NCBI RefSeq assembly: GCF_014287795.1
Contig: NZ_JACOON010000006.1
Span: forward strand, 243,435-307,434
Source: Christensenella tenuis
GTDB lineage: Bacteria; Bacillota; Clostridia; Christensenellales; Christensenellaceae
Length of the DNA: 64,000 nucleotides
Direction of reading: 5' to 3'
Shown: piece after piece, positions 52,756 to 61,539 of the stretch
How the letters are laid out: each line of letters opens with the position of its first letter
Numbering within the stretch: position 1 is the first letter of the stretch
Notes under the pieces: model-generated
Databases searched by the model: none
Told to the model about the DNA's origin: nothing
The model's input: the letters and a program-made list of their open reading frames with translations, nothing else
Program-made: the position numbers and the translations under genes

Positions 52756-53907
52756 TTATTTTTCCATTGTAACCCATGCGCATCCCGCTTCGGAGCTGTC
52801 TACGCACTTATTGGAAAACTCCACGCCTTCGATGCCCATGTCGATGGTCGGATAGCCATAGCTTGCTTCATCCACTTCCTTGCCGTCGATCTTATCGCGC
52901 AGCGCGGCGCAGAAATCCTTATAGATGTTTGCGAACGCTTCCGTAAGGCCTTCCGGATGGCCGCAGGGAACGCGCACATATTTTTTTGCTTCCTCTTCGA
53001 GGTATCCGCAGCCGCGGCTATAGATTTTCGGGGGCTCGTGGCGCATGGAAACGCGCAGGTAGTTGTTTTCTTCCTGTACGAATTCGATGGTTCCCTTTTC
53101 GCCGAAAATACGGATCTTGAGGGCGTTGTCAAAACCGATCGCAACCTGCGACGTCCAATACATGCCCGTCGCGCCACCTTTGAATTTCACCATGACCTCA
53201 ACGTTGTTGTCGAGCACGCCGCCCTTGCCGAATACGTCAAGGTTGCAGCACAGTTTATCGATCTTGAGGCCCGTTACATAATTCACCCAGTTTTCGATGT
53301 GCGTCCCAAGGTCTGCTACGCACGCGCCGCGCCCGGAAAGCTTCGGATCCGCGCGCCACGGCTTATTGTCTTCCGTGATCGTTTCGAGCGAATCGAGAAG
53401 CCAATCCTGCGGATATTCCGCCATGACCATACGGATATCCCCGATCTGGCCCTTCTGCACCATCGCCCGCGCCTGCCGTGCCATGACGTGGCCCGTGTAG
53501 GTGTAGGTTACGCAGAACAGGCAGCCATGCTCTTTGGCGGTTTTCTTGAGGTCTTCGCCCTCTTCTACCGTGAAGCACAGCGGCTTTTCGCAGACCACGC
53601 TGATCCCCTGCTCGAGGAACAGCTTCGCCGCCGGGTAGTGGAACCGGTTGGGCGTTACGATATCCACCCAGTCGATCTTGTCTTCACGCTTGCCCTCGGC
53701 TTCCGCCATTTCTTCAAACGTCGTATAGTTGCGGTCTGGATCGATGCAGAGTTCGCGCCCTGCCTGCTGGCGCTCTTCCTCGATATAGGAAAAGCAGCCC
53801 GCCACCAGCTCCGCCTCGTCGTTCAGGCGGACCGCCGCGCGGTGTACGCCGCCGATGAAAGCGCCCGGGCCGCCGCCGATCATACCATATCTCAATTTAC
53901 GTTCCAT
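52756..53907 (-). CDS. Gfo/Idh/MocA family oxidoreductase
   Basis: This 383-residue enzyme has the Rossmann start (RYGMIGGGPGAFIGGVHRAA, with GGGPGA) and the EKP motif (SVVCEKPLCFTVEEGEDL). The Ala-rich helix with Pro-Asn-Arg-Phe-His (VTPNRFHYPAAKLFLEQ) is usual for the family. It probably oxidises or epimerises a sugar via a keto intermediate together with the isomerases on either side. Its stop is 31 bases from the epimerase start. The GGAGG site is strong. Confidence 0.9.
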   Translation of the reverse strand: MERKLRYGMIGGGPGAFIGGVHRAAVRLNDEAELVAGCFSYIEEERQQAGRELCIDPDRNYTTFEEMAEAEGKREDKIDWVDIVTPNRFHYPAAKLFLEQGISVVCEKPLCFTVEEGEDLKKTAKEHGCLFCVTYTYTGHVMARQARAMVQKGQIGDIRMVMAEYPQDWLLDSLETITEDNKPWRADPKLSGRGACVADLGTHIENWVNYVTGLKIDKLCCNLDVFGKGGVLDNNVEVMVKFKGGATGMYWTSQVAIGFDNALKIRIFGEKGTIEFVQEENNYLRVSMRHEPPKIYSRGCGYLEEEAKKYVRVPCGHPEGLTEAFANIYKDFCAALRDKIDGKEVDEASYGYPTIDMGIEGVEFSNKCVDSSEAGCAWVTMEK

Positions 53908-53938
53908 GATTCAATCCTCCTTAAAACATCAGCGCGCC

Positions 53939-53964
53939 AAAGGGAACGGCCGGGCCGTTCCCTT
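53939..53964 (-). terminator. Intercistronic hairpin between isomerase and Gfo/Idh genes
   Basis: The perfect arms AAGGGAACGGCC / GGCCGTTCCCTT have only one base between them and end in TTT on the minus strand. It may set relative expression of the two genes. Confidence 0.5.
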
Positions 53965-53992
53965 GCGCCCCGCAAATGAAATTCCAGATTTC

Positions 53993-54982
53993 TCAGTCGT
54001 TTGCAATCGCCTTGTCGAACGCTACGTCGGAGGGCTTAAAGTCAACCCCGCGCACGAATTCGCAGGCTTCTGTCGCACCGTAGATACGTTCCATGCCGCT
54101 GTCTTCCCACTCGACCGAAAGCGGCCCTTCATAACCATACTGGTTCAGTTCGCGGATGATTTCTTCAAAGTTCACATCGCCGTGGCCGAGGGAACGGAAG
54201 TTCCAGCCGCGTGCCGTATCGCCGAACGTGATGAAGGAGCCGAGGATACCCGCGCGTCCGTCGAGCGTGACCGCCGCGTCCTTCATGTGCACGTGGTATA
54301 CCCTGTCAATAAAGTCGCGCAGGAAAATCGTCGGATTCACGCCCTGCCACAGCAGATGGGACGGGTCGAAGTTAAAGCCCAGCGTTTCCCTGTAGTCGAA
54401 TTCGTCGAGCAGCCGCTCCGCCGTATAGTAGTCGAACGCAATTTCCGTCGGATGGACTTCCAGCGCGAAGAGGATGCCATATTTATCGAATTCATCAAAA
54501 ATAGGCGTCCACAGATCCACGATTTCCTGGAATCCCGCATCGATCATCTCTTCCGTCGTCTGCGGGAAGGAATACCAATACGCCCAGATCGGCGAACCCA
54601 TAAAGCCTGTTACGACGTCTACGCCCATGTTCTTGGCCGCTTTCGGGATATACATCATCGTCTCGATCGCCCATTTGCGGATTTCTTCCGGTTTGCCCGC
54701 AAGCTCCGAAGGCGCAAAATTATCAAGGCGCGGATCCCACTTGTCTCCCACGCACTGCCCCACGATGTGCGCCGCGAGCGCCCACGTCTTAAGGCCGTAT
54801 CTGTCCATCGTGGCCTTGAGCTCGTTGCAATAGTCCATGTCCTCCGCCGCGCGTTTGGGATCGATGTGCGAGCAGCACATGATTTCGAGTCCGTCATATC
54901 CCATTTCTTTTGCCGTCTTGCACAGGGTCTCAAAATCCATATCGCCCCACTGTGCCGTCATTAATGTAACTGGTCTTGCCAT
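53993..54982 (-). CDS. Sugar phosphate isomerase/epimerase (TIM barrel, 2)
   Basis: The 329-residue xylose-isomerase-like barrel has metal-ligand regions ILFALEVHPTEIAFDYY, LGFNFDPSHLLWQGV, VYHVHMKDAAVTLDGRAG and LSVEWEDSGMERIYG. The Glu-His and Asp-Pro-Ser-His pair is seen in many sugar isomerases of unknown substrate. The start at 54982 has GGGAG eight bases away. It is the first gene of the operon 54982-51879. Two tandem promoters lie upstream, one LacI-controlled and one with the paired GACAA element. Confidence 0.85.
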   Translation of the reverse strand: MARPVTLMTAQWGDMDFETLCKTAKEMGYDGLEIMCCSHIDPKRAAEDMDYCNELKATMDRYGLKTWALAAHIVGQCVGDKWDPRLDNFAPSELAGKPEEIRKWAIETMMYIPKAAKNMGVDVVTGFMGSPIWAYWYSFPQTTEEMIDAGFQEIVDLWTPIFDEFDKYGILFALEVHPTEIAFDYYTAERLLDEFDYRETLGFNFDPSHLLWQGVNPTIFLRDFIDRVYHVHMKDAAVTLDGRAGILGSFITFGDTARGWNFRSLGHGDVNFEEIIRELNQYGYEGPLSVEWEDSGMERIYGATEACEFVRGVDFKPSDVAFDKAIAND

Positions 54983-55238
54983 CACTATTACTCCCTTCGT
55001 TTTTAATCTTTTTATCGTCAGCTTGAAAAATTCAAGTTGGAACCTGTTTTTGAATTGCTTTGCCTGCTTCTATTATAGCAAGATTGTTTCGTTCGCGCCC
55101 ACTTTTTCGCCCGGATACGGAAAACTTTTTCCCGCCGCCCGGCGTCAGGCAGAAGGCAGGCGCGGGTACTTCGTCCGGCATCCCCCGTTCTTTGCTATTT
55201 AATTTCAAATCCCGGGAAAATAAACCTACTCTTTCTTA

Positions 55239-55312
55239 CTTTATAGTGTAACACCGGAAAATGAAATAACTATGACATTTTTGTCTTTTCTGCAAGATGA
55301 ATTTGTCCAGGC
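55239..55312 (-). promoter_or_regulatory. Activator-type promoter with paired GACAA element (isomerase operon)
   Basis: On the minus strand GACAAATT is followed 22 bases later by GACAAAAATGTC, then exactly 27 bases, then CTATAA. The same layout, with the same spacings, is found at 60988-61058. There is no good -35 box, which suggests an activator bound to the repeats. Confidence 0.6.
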
Positions 55313-55470
55313 CGTGCAATTCCGGTCAGCCGCTCCCGTCTATTTGATTCTACCGTGGAAATAACTGCCGGAAACGGTTCCGCCGCTCTCGGAAATCTCG
55401 CGAAAACCGTTCGTGCAGACCTTCCGCGCATCCATACCGTTCCTTTGGTTTTACTTGGCGACCGTTCATT

Positions 55471-55516
55471 CTTAATCGTTTAATCAAAGAATAACACACT
55501 GCATTTTTATTGTCAA
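55471..55516 (-). promoter_or_regulatory. LacI-controlled promoter of the isomerase operon
   Basis: On the minus strand TTGACA (55511-55516), 17 bases and TATTCT (55488-55493) are followed 3 bases later by the operator CTTAATCGTTTAAT (plus strand, 55471-55484). A leader of about 500 bases without a gene separates it from the start at 54982. Confidence 0.8.
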
Positions 55517-55542
55517 TCCGCTGTCCCGCTTTTCCCGTCTTT

Positions 55543-56610
55543 TTTGCCGTCGGCATATGTCGCTGTACAAAATAGATACAGGCAAAACGGGCCCCCGCGC
55601 GAGCCCAGCGCAGCGGGCCGCGTGGGGAAAAGGAGCGGCAGCGGAGCATACGCAAAAGCCTCGCTAAAAGCGAGGCTTTGAAATGCAGCGTAGTTTGCCG
55701 TCGGCATGTGTCGCTATACAAAATAGATACAGGCAAAACGGGGCCCCCGCGCGAGCCCAGCGCAGCGGGCCGCGTGGGGAAAAGGAGCGGCAGCGGAGCA
55801 TACGCAAAAGCCTCGCTAAAAGCGAGGCTTTGAAGTGCAGCGTAGTTTGCCGCGGCGTGTGTCGTTGATACAAAATAGATACAGGAAAAACGGGCCCCCG
55901 CGCGAGCCCAGCGCAGCGGGCCGCGTGGGGAAAAGGAGCGGCAGCGGAGCATACGCAAAAGCCTCGCTAAAAGCGAGGCTTTGAAGTGCAGCGTAGTTTG
56001 CCGCGGCGTGTGTCGTTGATACAAAATAGATACAGGAAAAACGGGCCCCCGCGCGAGCCCAGCGCAGCGGGCCGCGTGGGGAAAAGGAGCGGCAGCGGAG
56101 CATACGCAAAAGCCTCGCTAAAAGCGAGGCTTTGAAGTGCAGCGTAGTTTGCCGCGGCGTGTGTCGTTGATACAAAATAGATACAGGAAAAACGGGCCCC
56201 CGCGCGAGCCCAGCGCAGCGGGTCGCGTGGGGAAAAGGAGCGGCAGCGGAGCATACGCAAAAGCCTCGCTAAAAGCGAGGCTTTGAAGTGCAGCGTAGTT
56301 TGCCGCGGCGTGTGTCGTTGATACAAAATAGATACAGGAAAAACGGGCCCCCGCGCGAGCCCAGCGCAGCGGGTCGCGTGGGGAAAAGGAGCGGCAGCGG
56401 AGCATACGCAAAAGCCTCGCTAAAAGCGAGGCTTTGAAGTGCAGCGTAGTTTGCCGCGGCGTGTGTCGTTGATACAAAATAGATACAGGAAAAACGGGCC
56501 CCCGCGCGAGCCCAGCGCAGCGGGTCGCGTGGGGAAAAGGAGCGGCAGCGGAGCATACGCAAAAGCCTCGCTAAAAGCGAGGCTTTGAAGTGCAGCGTAG
56601 TTTGCCGCGA
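55543..56610. repeat. Tandem array of seven 151-bp units
   Basis: The string ACAAAATAGATACAGG recurs at 55567, 55718, 55870, 56021, 56172, 56323 and 56474, that is every 151 bases (once 152). Each unit holds a GC-rich hairpin (CCCCGCGCG...CGCGTGGGG) and a terminator-like hairpin (AAGCCTCGC / GCGAGGCTT). Units 1-2 differ from the rest near GCCGTCGGCAT. Units 5-7 share one C-to-T change (GGGTCGCG). The last five units are otherwise almost identical, so the array has grown recently. 151 is not a multiple of three, so the long open frames across it are not a repeated protein. Confidence 0.92.
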
Positions 56611-56624
56611 CGTGGCTGCGTTTA

Positions 56625-56660
56625 CAAAAAAGGATCCCCGGACATAAGTTCCGGGGATCC
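56625..56660 (-). terminator. Terminator of the ABC importer operon
   Basis: A perfect 10-bp stem (GGATCCCCGG / CCGGGGATCC) is followed by TTTTTT on the minus strand, 65 bases behind the binding-protein stop. Confidence 0.85.
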
Positions 56661-56724
56661 AGGTTTTATCCCTTTTGTAAGTGAATCAATTCGTTATACT
56701 TTCTAACTAATAGATTCTTTTTCC

Positions 56725-57933
56725 TTAGTTAAACGTAATGAGCGCTTCCGCATCTTCGAACTTCGGATCATTGATGTCCGTAACGATGTCGGGTCTCAGT
56801 TCCATATAAGCAGTTGCATCATAAGGAACAAGCGTCAGCTCCGTAACATTGGAGGAGTTGTAAGGGGTCAGGTACGGGGAAACATACTTTCTGTATTCCT
56901 CGCCGTTGAAGTATGCTTTCAGCATCTGATAGAGCAGGTCGCCTTCGAGCGCGGGCGTCTGGTTCACGTCCATCGTTACCCTGCCTTCTTCAGCCCACGT
57001 CCAGGATTTTTCTTTACCGTTGGAAGAACCGAGCCAGTAGTCAGCCGGGTTGAGGCCAGCTTCTTCGAGAGCCTGGATCGCGCCGTCCATCATTTCGTCG
57101 TTCTGTACATACATTCCGTCGAAACCGTCAGCGCCAAGCGCCGTGATTACGTCGGCAACAACCTTTTTCGCCGGATCTGCCATCCAGTCGCCGGAGGACC
57201 ACTGAACGATCTGCAGGTCTGCGCCGCCTTCGGTCTTGTTTACAGCAACGTCGTTTGCCGTGCCGCCGATGTCCTTGCCAGCTTCTTCATAAGCCTGCAG
57301 GAAACCGAGGGACTGAGCGGAAGCCGTGCCCTGGCCGAGTTTGCCTTCTACCATAACCAGTTTCTTAACGCCTTCGCCGTTGTTGTAGGTGAGGGCATCT
57401 TCGCCAGCCATAACGCCCGTCTCAACGAAGTCATAGCCTACGAAACCAGCAAGTTCGCCGCCAGCCGGAACGCTCGGAGCATGCGTGAGGGCAAAGTACG
57501 GGATACCCGCTTCATTTGCCTTCGTGATGCACTCCGCCGTGATTTCCGGGGAGTTCTGAACCACTACGATCGCGTCAACGCCTGCCGTGATAAAGTCTTC
57601 AACAGCAGCCAGCTGTTCCTGTGCGGTACCCTGGCCAACTTTGTCGATTACTTCCCAGTCAGCCGTTTCCGGATCTGCCTTCAGGCATTCCAGGAATACT
57701 TCGTAACCAGCTTTGTAATAGTCGTCAGCCGCGTCTTTGTAGTAGCCGATCGTCTTTGCTTCGCCGGAAGCAGCCGGTTCGGACGCTTCCGTGGATGCTT
57801 CTGCGGACGCTTCCGTGGATGCGGATGCTTCTGTGGATGCTTCCGCAGACGGAGTTTCAGTTGCCGGTGCGCAAGCTGCAAACAGTGCAACCGACATTGC
57901 TATGCATACAACAATAGCAATAATTTTTTTCAT
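56725..57933 (-). CDS. Sugar-binding lipoprotein of ABC importer
   Basis: The 402-residue binding protein has a signal peptide with lipobox (AIVVCIAMSVALFAACAP), then an unusual 35-residue linker of Ala, Ser, Glu and Thr in short repeats (STEASASTEASAEAS), then a type 1 periplasmic-binding fold (AAVEDFITAGVDAIVVVQN; VQNDEMMDGAIQALEEAGL; RVTMDVNQTPALEGDLL). It is the last gene of the operon, behind the ATPase and permease, with its own strong ribosome-binding site (AGGAGG) and a 125-base gap before it. It delivers the island's sugar to the permease. Confidence 0.93.
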   Translation of the reverse strand: MKKIIAIVVCIAMSVALFAACAPATETPSAEASTEASASTEASAEASTEASEPAASGEAKTIGYYKDAADDYYKAGYEVFLECLKADPETADWEVIDKVGQGTAQEQLAAVEDFITAGVDAIVVVQNSPEITAECITKANEAGIPYFALTHAPSVPAGGELAGFVGYDFVETGVMAGEDALTYNNGEGVKKLVMVEGKLGQGTASAQSLGFLQAYEEAGKDIGGTANDVAVNKTEGGADLQIVQWSSGDWMADPAKKVVADVITALGADGFDGMYVQNDEMMDGAIQALEEAGLNPADYWLGSSNGKEKSWTWAEEGRVTMDVNQTPALEGDLLYQMLKAYFNGEEYRKYVSPYLTPYNSSNVTELTLVPYDATAYMELRPDIVTDINDPKFEDAEALITFN

Positions 57934-58058
57934 ACTTTTTTCCTCCTATAATTTTAGTTCCATGTGTGCTCACTTACACAAATTACAGGGATAATGTAAT
58001 TCATACACACACTTTTATATCAACAGGATGCCCTGTTAATATTAATATCAGACCGTTC

Positions 58059-59132
58059 TTATTTGCCCTCGCCAGCCTGTTCTGCCAGCGCTTCCTGCTT
58101 CTGCTGACGAACTTCGCTGCGCGCCGCGATTTTCGAAGAGATCGCGCCCGCCGCGACTGCCGCGATGATGATCGCGCCCTTGGCGACAAACTGCCATTCG
58201 GACTGGAGCTTTAAGACCGTCATGCCGTTGGTGATTGCCCCAAGAAGGATGACGCCGAGGAACGTCCCCATTGCGTTACCTTTACCGCCGGACATTGCCA
58301 CGCCGCCGATAACAACCGCCGCGATGACGTCGATTTCCATACGTTCACCCATGGTGATGATCGCAGTGCCGACGCGCGAGAGCAGCAGCACAGAGGCAAG
58401 GCCCACCAGCAGGCCGTTGATTACGTAAGATGATAGCTTAATATTCTTTACATTGATACCCGCGAGATATGCTGCGCTCGGGTTTGCGCCGACCGCATAG
58501 ATCCTGCGTCCGTATTTCGTATATTTCAGCACCCACCAGACAATGACTGCTATGACGATAAAGATCACGACATAGATGGGCAGCGTCATGCTGAGGCCAT
58601 CCGGCGCCTTTGCGCCCTCGATCAGGTTGGTTTTGAAACCTTCGAGCTGGCCGCTCATAACGACTTCGCGCGACTGGCACATCAGAAGAGCGATCCCGCG
58701 GAACGCGATACTGCCGCCGAGTGTAATGATGAACGGTTCCACTTCCAGCCGGGCGATGATCGCACCAAGCATCGCTTCGAGGCCAATGCAGATCAGAATG
58801 CCGAGAATCACGGCCGGGACAACCGGAATACCCCAGTCTACAACGCCCTTTGCGATGAAAATACCGCCAAGAGACGCGAGATACCCGACGGAAAGGTCGA
58901 TACCGCCTGAGATCATGACGATCGTCATACCCATAGCCATGATGCCGATTACCGCGTTCTGCATCAAAATATTGAGCCAGTTATTTGCTGTGAAAAATTT
59001 AAATTGTCCGCCGGCCAGTTCAATCACGAACATGACCGCTACAAAGCCAACCAGAATGGTGAGCACCATCGCCAGGTCACTGCTCCTGAAGATGGACGGC
59101 TTCTTTTCGGAAATAGAAGATGGCTGCTTCAT
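58059..59132 (-). CDS. Sugar-type ABC transporter permease
   Basis: The 357-residue membrane protein of the RbsC family has the signatures MVISGGIDLSVGYLASLGG, ALIMPFIITLG-like segment EVEPFIITLGGSIAFRGI, and GGVAMSGGKGNAMGTFLGV. About ten helices are visible, followed by a charged C-terminal tail (SEVRQQKQEALAEQAGEGK). The start overlaps the stop of the ATPase gene by 4 bases (59129-59132). It forms the channel of the second sugar importer. Confidence 0.93.
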   Translation of the reverse strand: MKQPSSISEKKPSIFRSSDLAMVLTILVGFVAVMFVIELAGGQFKFFTANNWLNILMQNAVIGIMAMGMTIVMISGGIDLSVGYLASLGGIFIAKGVVDWGIPVVPAVILGILICIGLEAMLGAIIARLEVEPFIITLGGSIAFRGIALLMCQSREVVMSGQLEGFKTNLIEGAKAPDGLSMTLPIYVVIFIVIAVIVWWVLKYTKYGRRIYAVGANPSAAYLAGINVKNIKLSSYVINGLLVGLASVLLLSRVGTAIITMGERMEIDVIAAVVIGGVAMSGGKGNAMGTFLGVILLGAITNGMTVLKLQSEWQFVAKGAIIIAAVAAGAISSKIAARSEVRQQKQEALAEQAGEGK

Positions 59133-60616
59133 ATTTTTTTACCCCCTATTGAATACTCAAGAATATTTTCTTCGGAAACTTCATCCCGGTTGAGCTCGCC
59201 TACCAGTTCCCCGGCTTTCATAACCATTACGCGGTCGCTCATGGAGACGACTTCCGGCATATCTGAGGAAACCATGATAATCGCTTTGCCCTGCTTTAAG
59301 AGGTCCATCATGATCTGGTAGATTTCCTGTTTTGCACCGACGTCGATCCCGCGGGTCGGCTCGTCAAAGATAAAAATTTCCCCGTCGGTGTTAAACCATT
59401 TTGCAAGGACAACCTTCTGCTGGTTGCCGCCGGAAAGGTTGCCCGCCAGGACGGACGCGTCTTTCGCTTTTGTACCCAGTTTTTTGACGAATTCATTTCC
59501 TACTTTCATTTCCTGTTTCGGATTGATATAGGAACCCTTCGTATTGACCATATTGGCAATCAGCGTATTACGCGCGATGGTATGGATCAGGAATAGGCCG
59601 GTATGCTGGCGGTCTTCCGTAATATAGCACATCTTATGCTTGATCGCGTCGCTGGGGTTCTTGAAGTTAACTTTTTTGCCGAGCACTTTTACTTCGCCGG
59701 TCAGTTTTTCCGCCCCGCCGAACAGCAGCGTCATCAGCTCGCTCCGCCCGGAGCCAACCATTCCGGCAAACCCGACGATCTCGCCGCGGTTTACTTTAAA
59801 CGATACGTTCTTTACGCCGTTGCCCGTGAGGTTGTTTACCTCGAGAACCGTCTCTCCCTTGGGATAGAATTCGCGGCTATAGAACGCGGAAGCGTCGCGG
59901 CCGACCATATCGCGGATCAGGTGCGGCTCGTCCGTTTCGTTTACCCCGATTGTCTTAATATACTGCCCGTCGCGGAGCACCGTGATCTTGTCCGCGATTT
60001 TGAATACCTCGTCCAAGTGGTGAGAAATATAAATGATGCCCATGCCGCGCGCTTTTATTTTGTGCACGATTTCAAGCAGGTTCTCGATCTCGGAGGCCGA
60101 GAAGGATGCCGTCGGCTCGTCGAGGATAATGACCTTGCGGTCAAACACCAGCGCTTTTGCGATCTCTACGATTTTCTGTTCGCCCGAAGAAAGTTTTCCT
60201 ACAATTTGTTCCGGCTTCAGGTCGCTGTGCAAATATTCGAGGACGTCGCGCGTTTTCTGCTCCATCTCCTGTTTCTGCATGATCCCACCCTTGGTGATCT
60301 CCATGCCGGAAAAAATATTTTCCGTAATGCTCAGGGTCTCGAACACATTATGTTCCTGGTAAATCGTCTGAATGCCAAGATTCATGGCTGAAAAAGGATC
60401 CAGCTTGACTTGTTTCCCCTCGAAATAAATGGCTCCGTCCGCATCCGGTTGGTATGCGCCGGAAATAATTTTGATCAGCGTCGATTTTCCCGCGCCGTTT
60501 TCGCCGCAGATACAATGCACTTCTCCGGCGTTCAGGCTGAACTGGATGCCGTTTAAGGCTTTTACACCGGGAAATGTTTTCGAAATGTTTGACAGCTTCA
60601 AAATTTCTTTTGCCAT
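59129..60616 (-). CDS. Sugar-type ABC transporter ATP-binding protein
   Basis: The 495-residue protein with two ATPase domains has ICGENGAGKSTLIKI, KLSSGEQKIVEIAKAL and VIILDEPTASFS in the first domain; the second has a degenerate P-loop (GFAGMVGSGRSELMT), NLSGGNQQKVVLAKW and FIFDEPTRGIDVGAK. I start it at 60616, where GGAGGTGAG precedes the ATG. It is the first gene of the importer operon, whose leader carries two promoters. Its own paralogue in the first importer is at 17666. Confidence 0.95.
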   Translation of the reverse strand: MAKEILKLSNISKTFPGVKALNGIQFSLNAGEVHCICGENGAGKSTLIKIISGAYQPDADGAIYFEGKQVKLDPFSAMNLGIQTIYQEHNVFETLSITENIFSGMEITKGGIMQKQEMEQKTRDVLEYLHSDLKPEQIVGKLSSGEQKIVEIAKALVFDRKVIILDEPTASFSASEIENLLEIVHKIKARGMGIIYISHHLDEVFKIADKITVLRDGQYIKTIGVNETDEPHLIRDMVGRDASAFYSREFYPKGETVLEVNNLTGNGVKNVSFKVNRGEIVGFAGMVGSGRSELMTLLFGGAEKLTGEVKVLGKKVNFKNPSDAIKHKMCYITEDRQHTGLFLIHTIARNTLIANMVNTKGSYINPKQEMKVGNEFVKKLGTKAKDASVLAGNLSGGNQQKVVLAKWFNTDGEIFIFDEPTRGIDVGAKQEIYQIMMDLLKQGKAIIMVSSDMPEVVSMSDRVMVMKAGELVGELNRDEVSEENILEYSIGGKKI

Positions 60617-60987
60617 TTTCTCACCTCCATACAAAATTTTCATTTAAAACTTGCTTTTTTGAGTCATATATCATTATGGTATTTTCCTGCGCCCATATAG
60701 CTGCTATTTTCCCGGTTCCACATCCTGCCTGCTTTAGTAAGTATACTTTTGACTATACTTAAAAGTACAAAAAATCGCAGCGCGGCAAGAAGCATATCAT
60801 ATAATAATCACCGATTGCGGCGAACTTTCGCGGCAGATTGCCTCCGTGTTCCTCCTTCTGCCAAGGCCGGACAACCCTGCATGTTATGTTTCTATTCCAA
60901 TCTGCAAGACCGGCTGAAACGCCGCAGTACCGTTCCAGCGTTTAAAATTCCAACATTCAATTTCGGATTCCATATAAAAGTTAATTG
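60617..60987 (-). other. Leader of the second ABC importer operon
   Basis: No gene is supported. A short dyad-like repeat (AAGTATACTTTT / ACTTAAAAGTAC) lies at 60739-60769 and could be a further regulatory site or an RNA fold. The rest shows no obvious structure. Confidence 0.4.
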
Positions 60988-61058
60988 TTTATAGTCTATC
61001 ATTAAAAGTCCAGGCGGCTATGACAATTTTGTCTTTTCTTAAAGATTGATTTGTCACA
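60988..61058 (-). promoter_or_regulatory. Activator-type promoter with paired GACAA element (ABC operon)
   Basis: On the minus strand GACAAATC is followed 22 bases later by GACAAAATTGTC, then exactly 27 bases, then CTATAA. It matches 55239-55312 over about 39 bases with few changes. Confidence 0.6.
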
Positions 61059-61374
61059 AATGGATTTTGCAGCCCCAGTGCCTTCCCTTCTTCATGTGGC
61101 TTTCCGGAACACCGCTCCATAGCCGGCCCATACCTCCTGATTTCTTTGACATGCCTAAACTCCATAGGCCATGAAAAACCGCTCCGCCGTTTTCGCCGTG
61201 TGCTCGTGCACACGTTGGTCACATTTCTTAACATATCACTCAGCACAATTTCTGTCAACATTTTTTGCGTTCCGCTGCGCCTTATCCTCCGCACATTATC
61301 CTGCGTTGCAGAAGCACCCGCATTCTTCCCTGAGCTTATAAAAAAGAAACCTGAATATATGAGTTGCAAACCCT

Positions 61375-61420
61375 CTTAATCGTTTAAGTAAAGAATAGCA
61401 CACTGTTTTTTTCTTGTCAA
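61375..61420 (-). promoter_or_regulatory. LacI-controlled promoter upstream of the ABC operon
   Basis: On the minus strand TTGACA (61415-61420), 17 bases and TATTCT (61392-61397) are followed 3 bases later by the operator CTTAATCGTTTAAG (plus strand, 61375-61388). The spacer and flanks also match the promoter at 55471-55516, so the two were copied from one another. Confidence 0.8.
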
Positions 61421-61478
61421 TCTTAATTTCCTGTTTTTCGGATAAATTTTTTCCTTCCTTTTTTATTCAGGGGGTCTA

Positions 61479-61507
61479 TTGCCTTTCGCAGGTGCCGGTG
61501 CTAGAAT
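61479..61507 (+). promoter_or_regulatory. Promoter of the divergent Gfo/Idh gene
   Basis: TTGCCT (61479-61484) and TAGAAT (61502-61507) are separated by exactly 17 bases. Confidence 0.6.
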
Positions 61508-61539
61508 AAAGTTAATTTTTTAAGTAGGGGTGAGATTTT

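Noticed and set aside
55350..56562. Repeated open frames with the start MYQRHTPRQTTLHF across the tandem array
   Set aside because: The unit of 151 bases shifts the frame in each copy. The frames are open by chance because of composition and have no ribosome-binding site.
55543..56610. CRISPR array
   Set aside because: Units are 151 bases long and nearly identical throughout. There are no short repeats with unique spacers and no cas genes nearby.
60989..61369. 126-codon minus-strand frame starting right behind the LacI operator
   Set aside because: It would begin at TTG without spacing to a ribosome-binding site, has no recognisable domain, and contains the second promoter element. It is better read as leader RNA.
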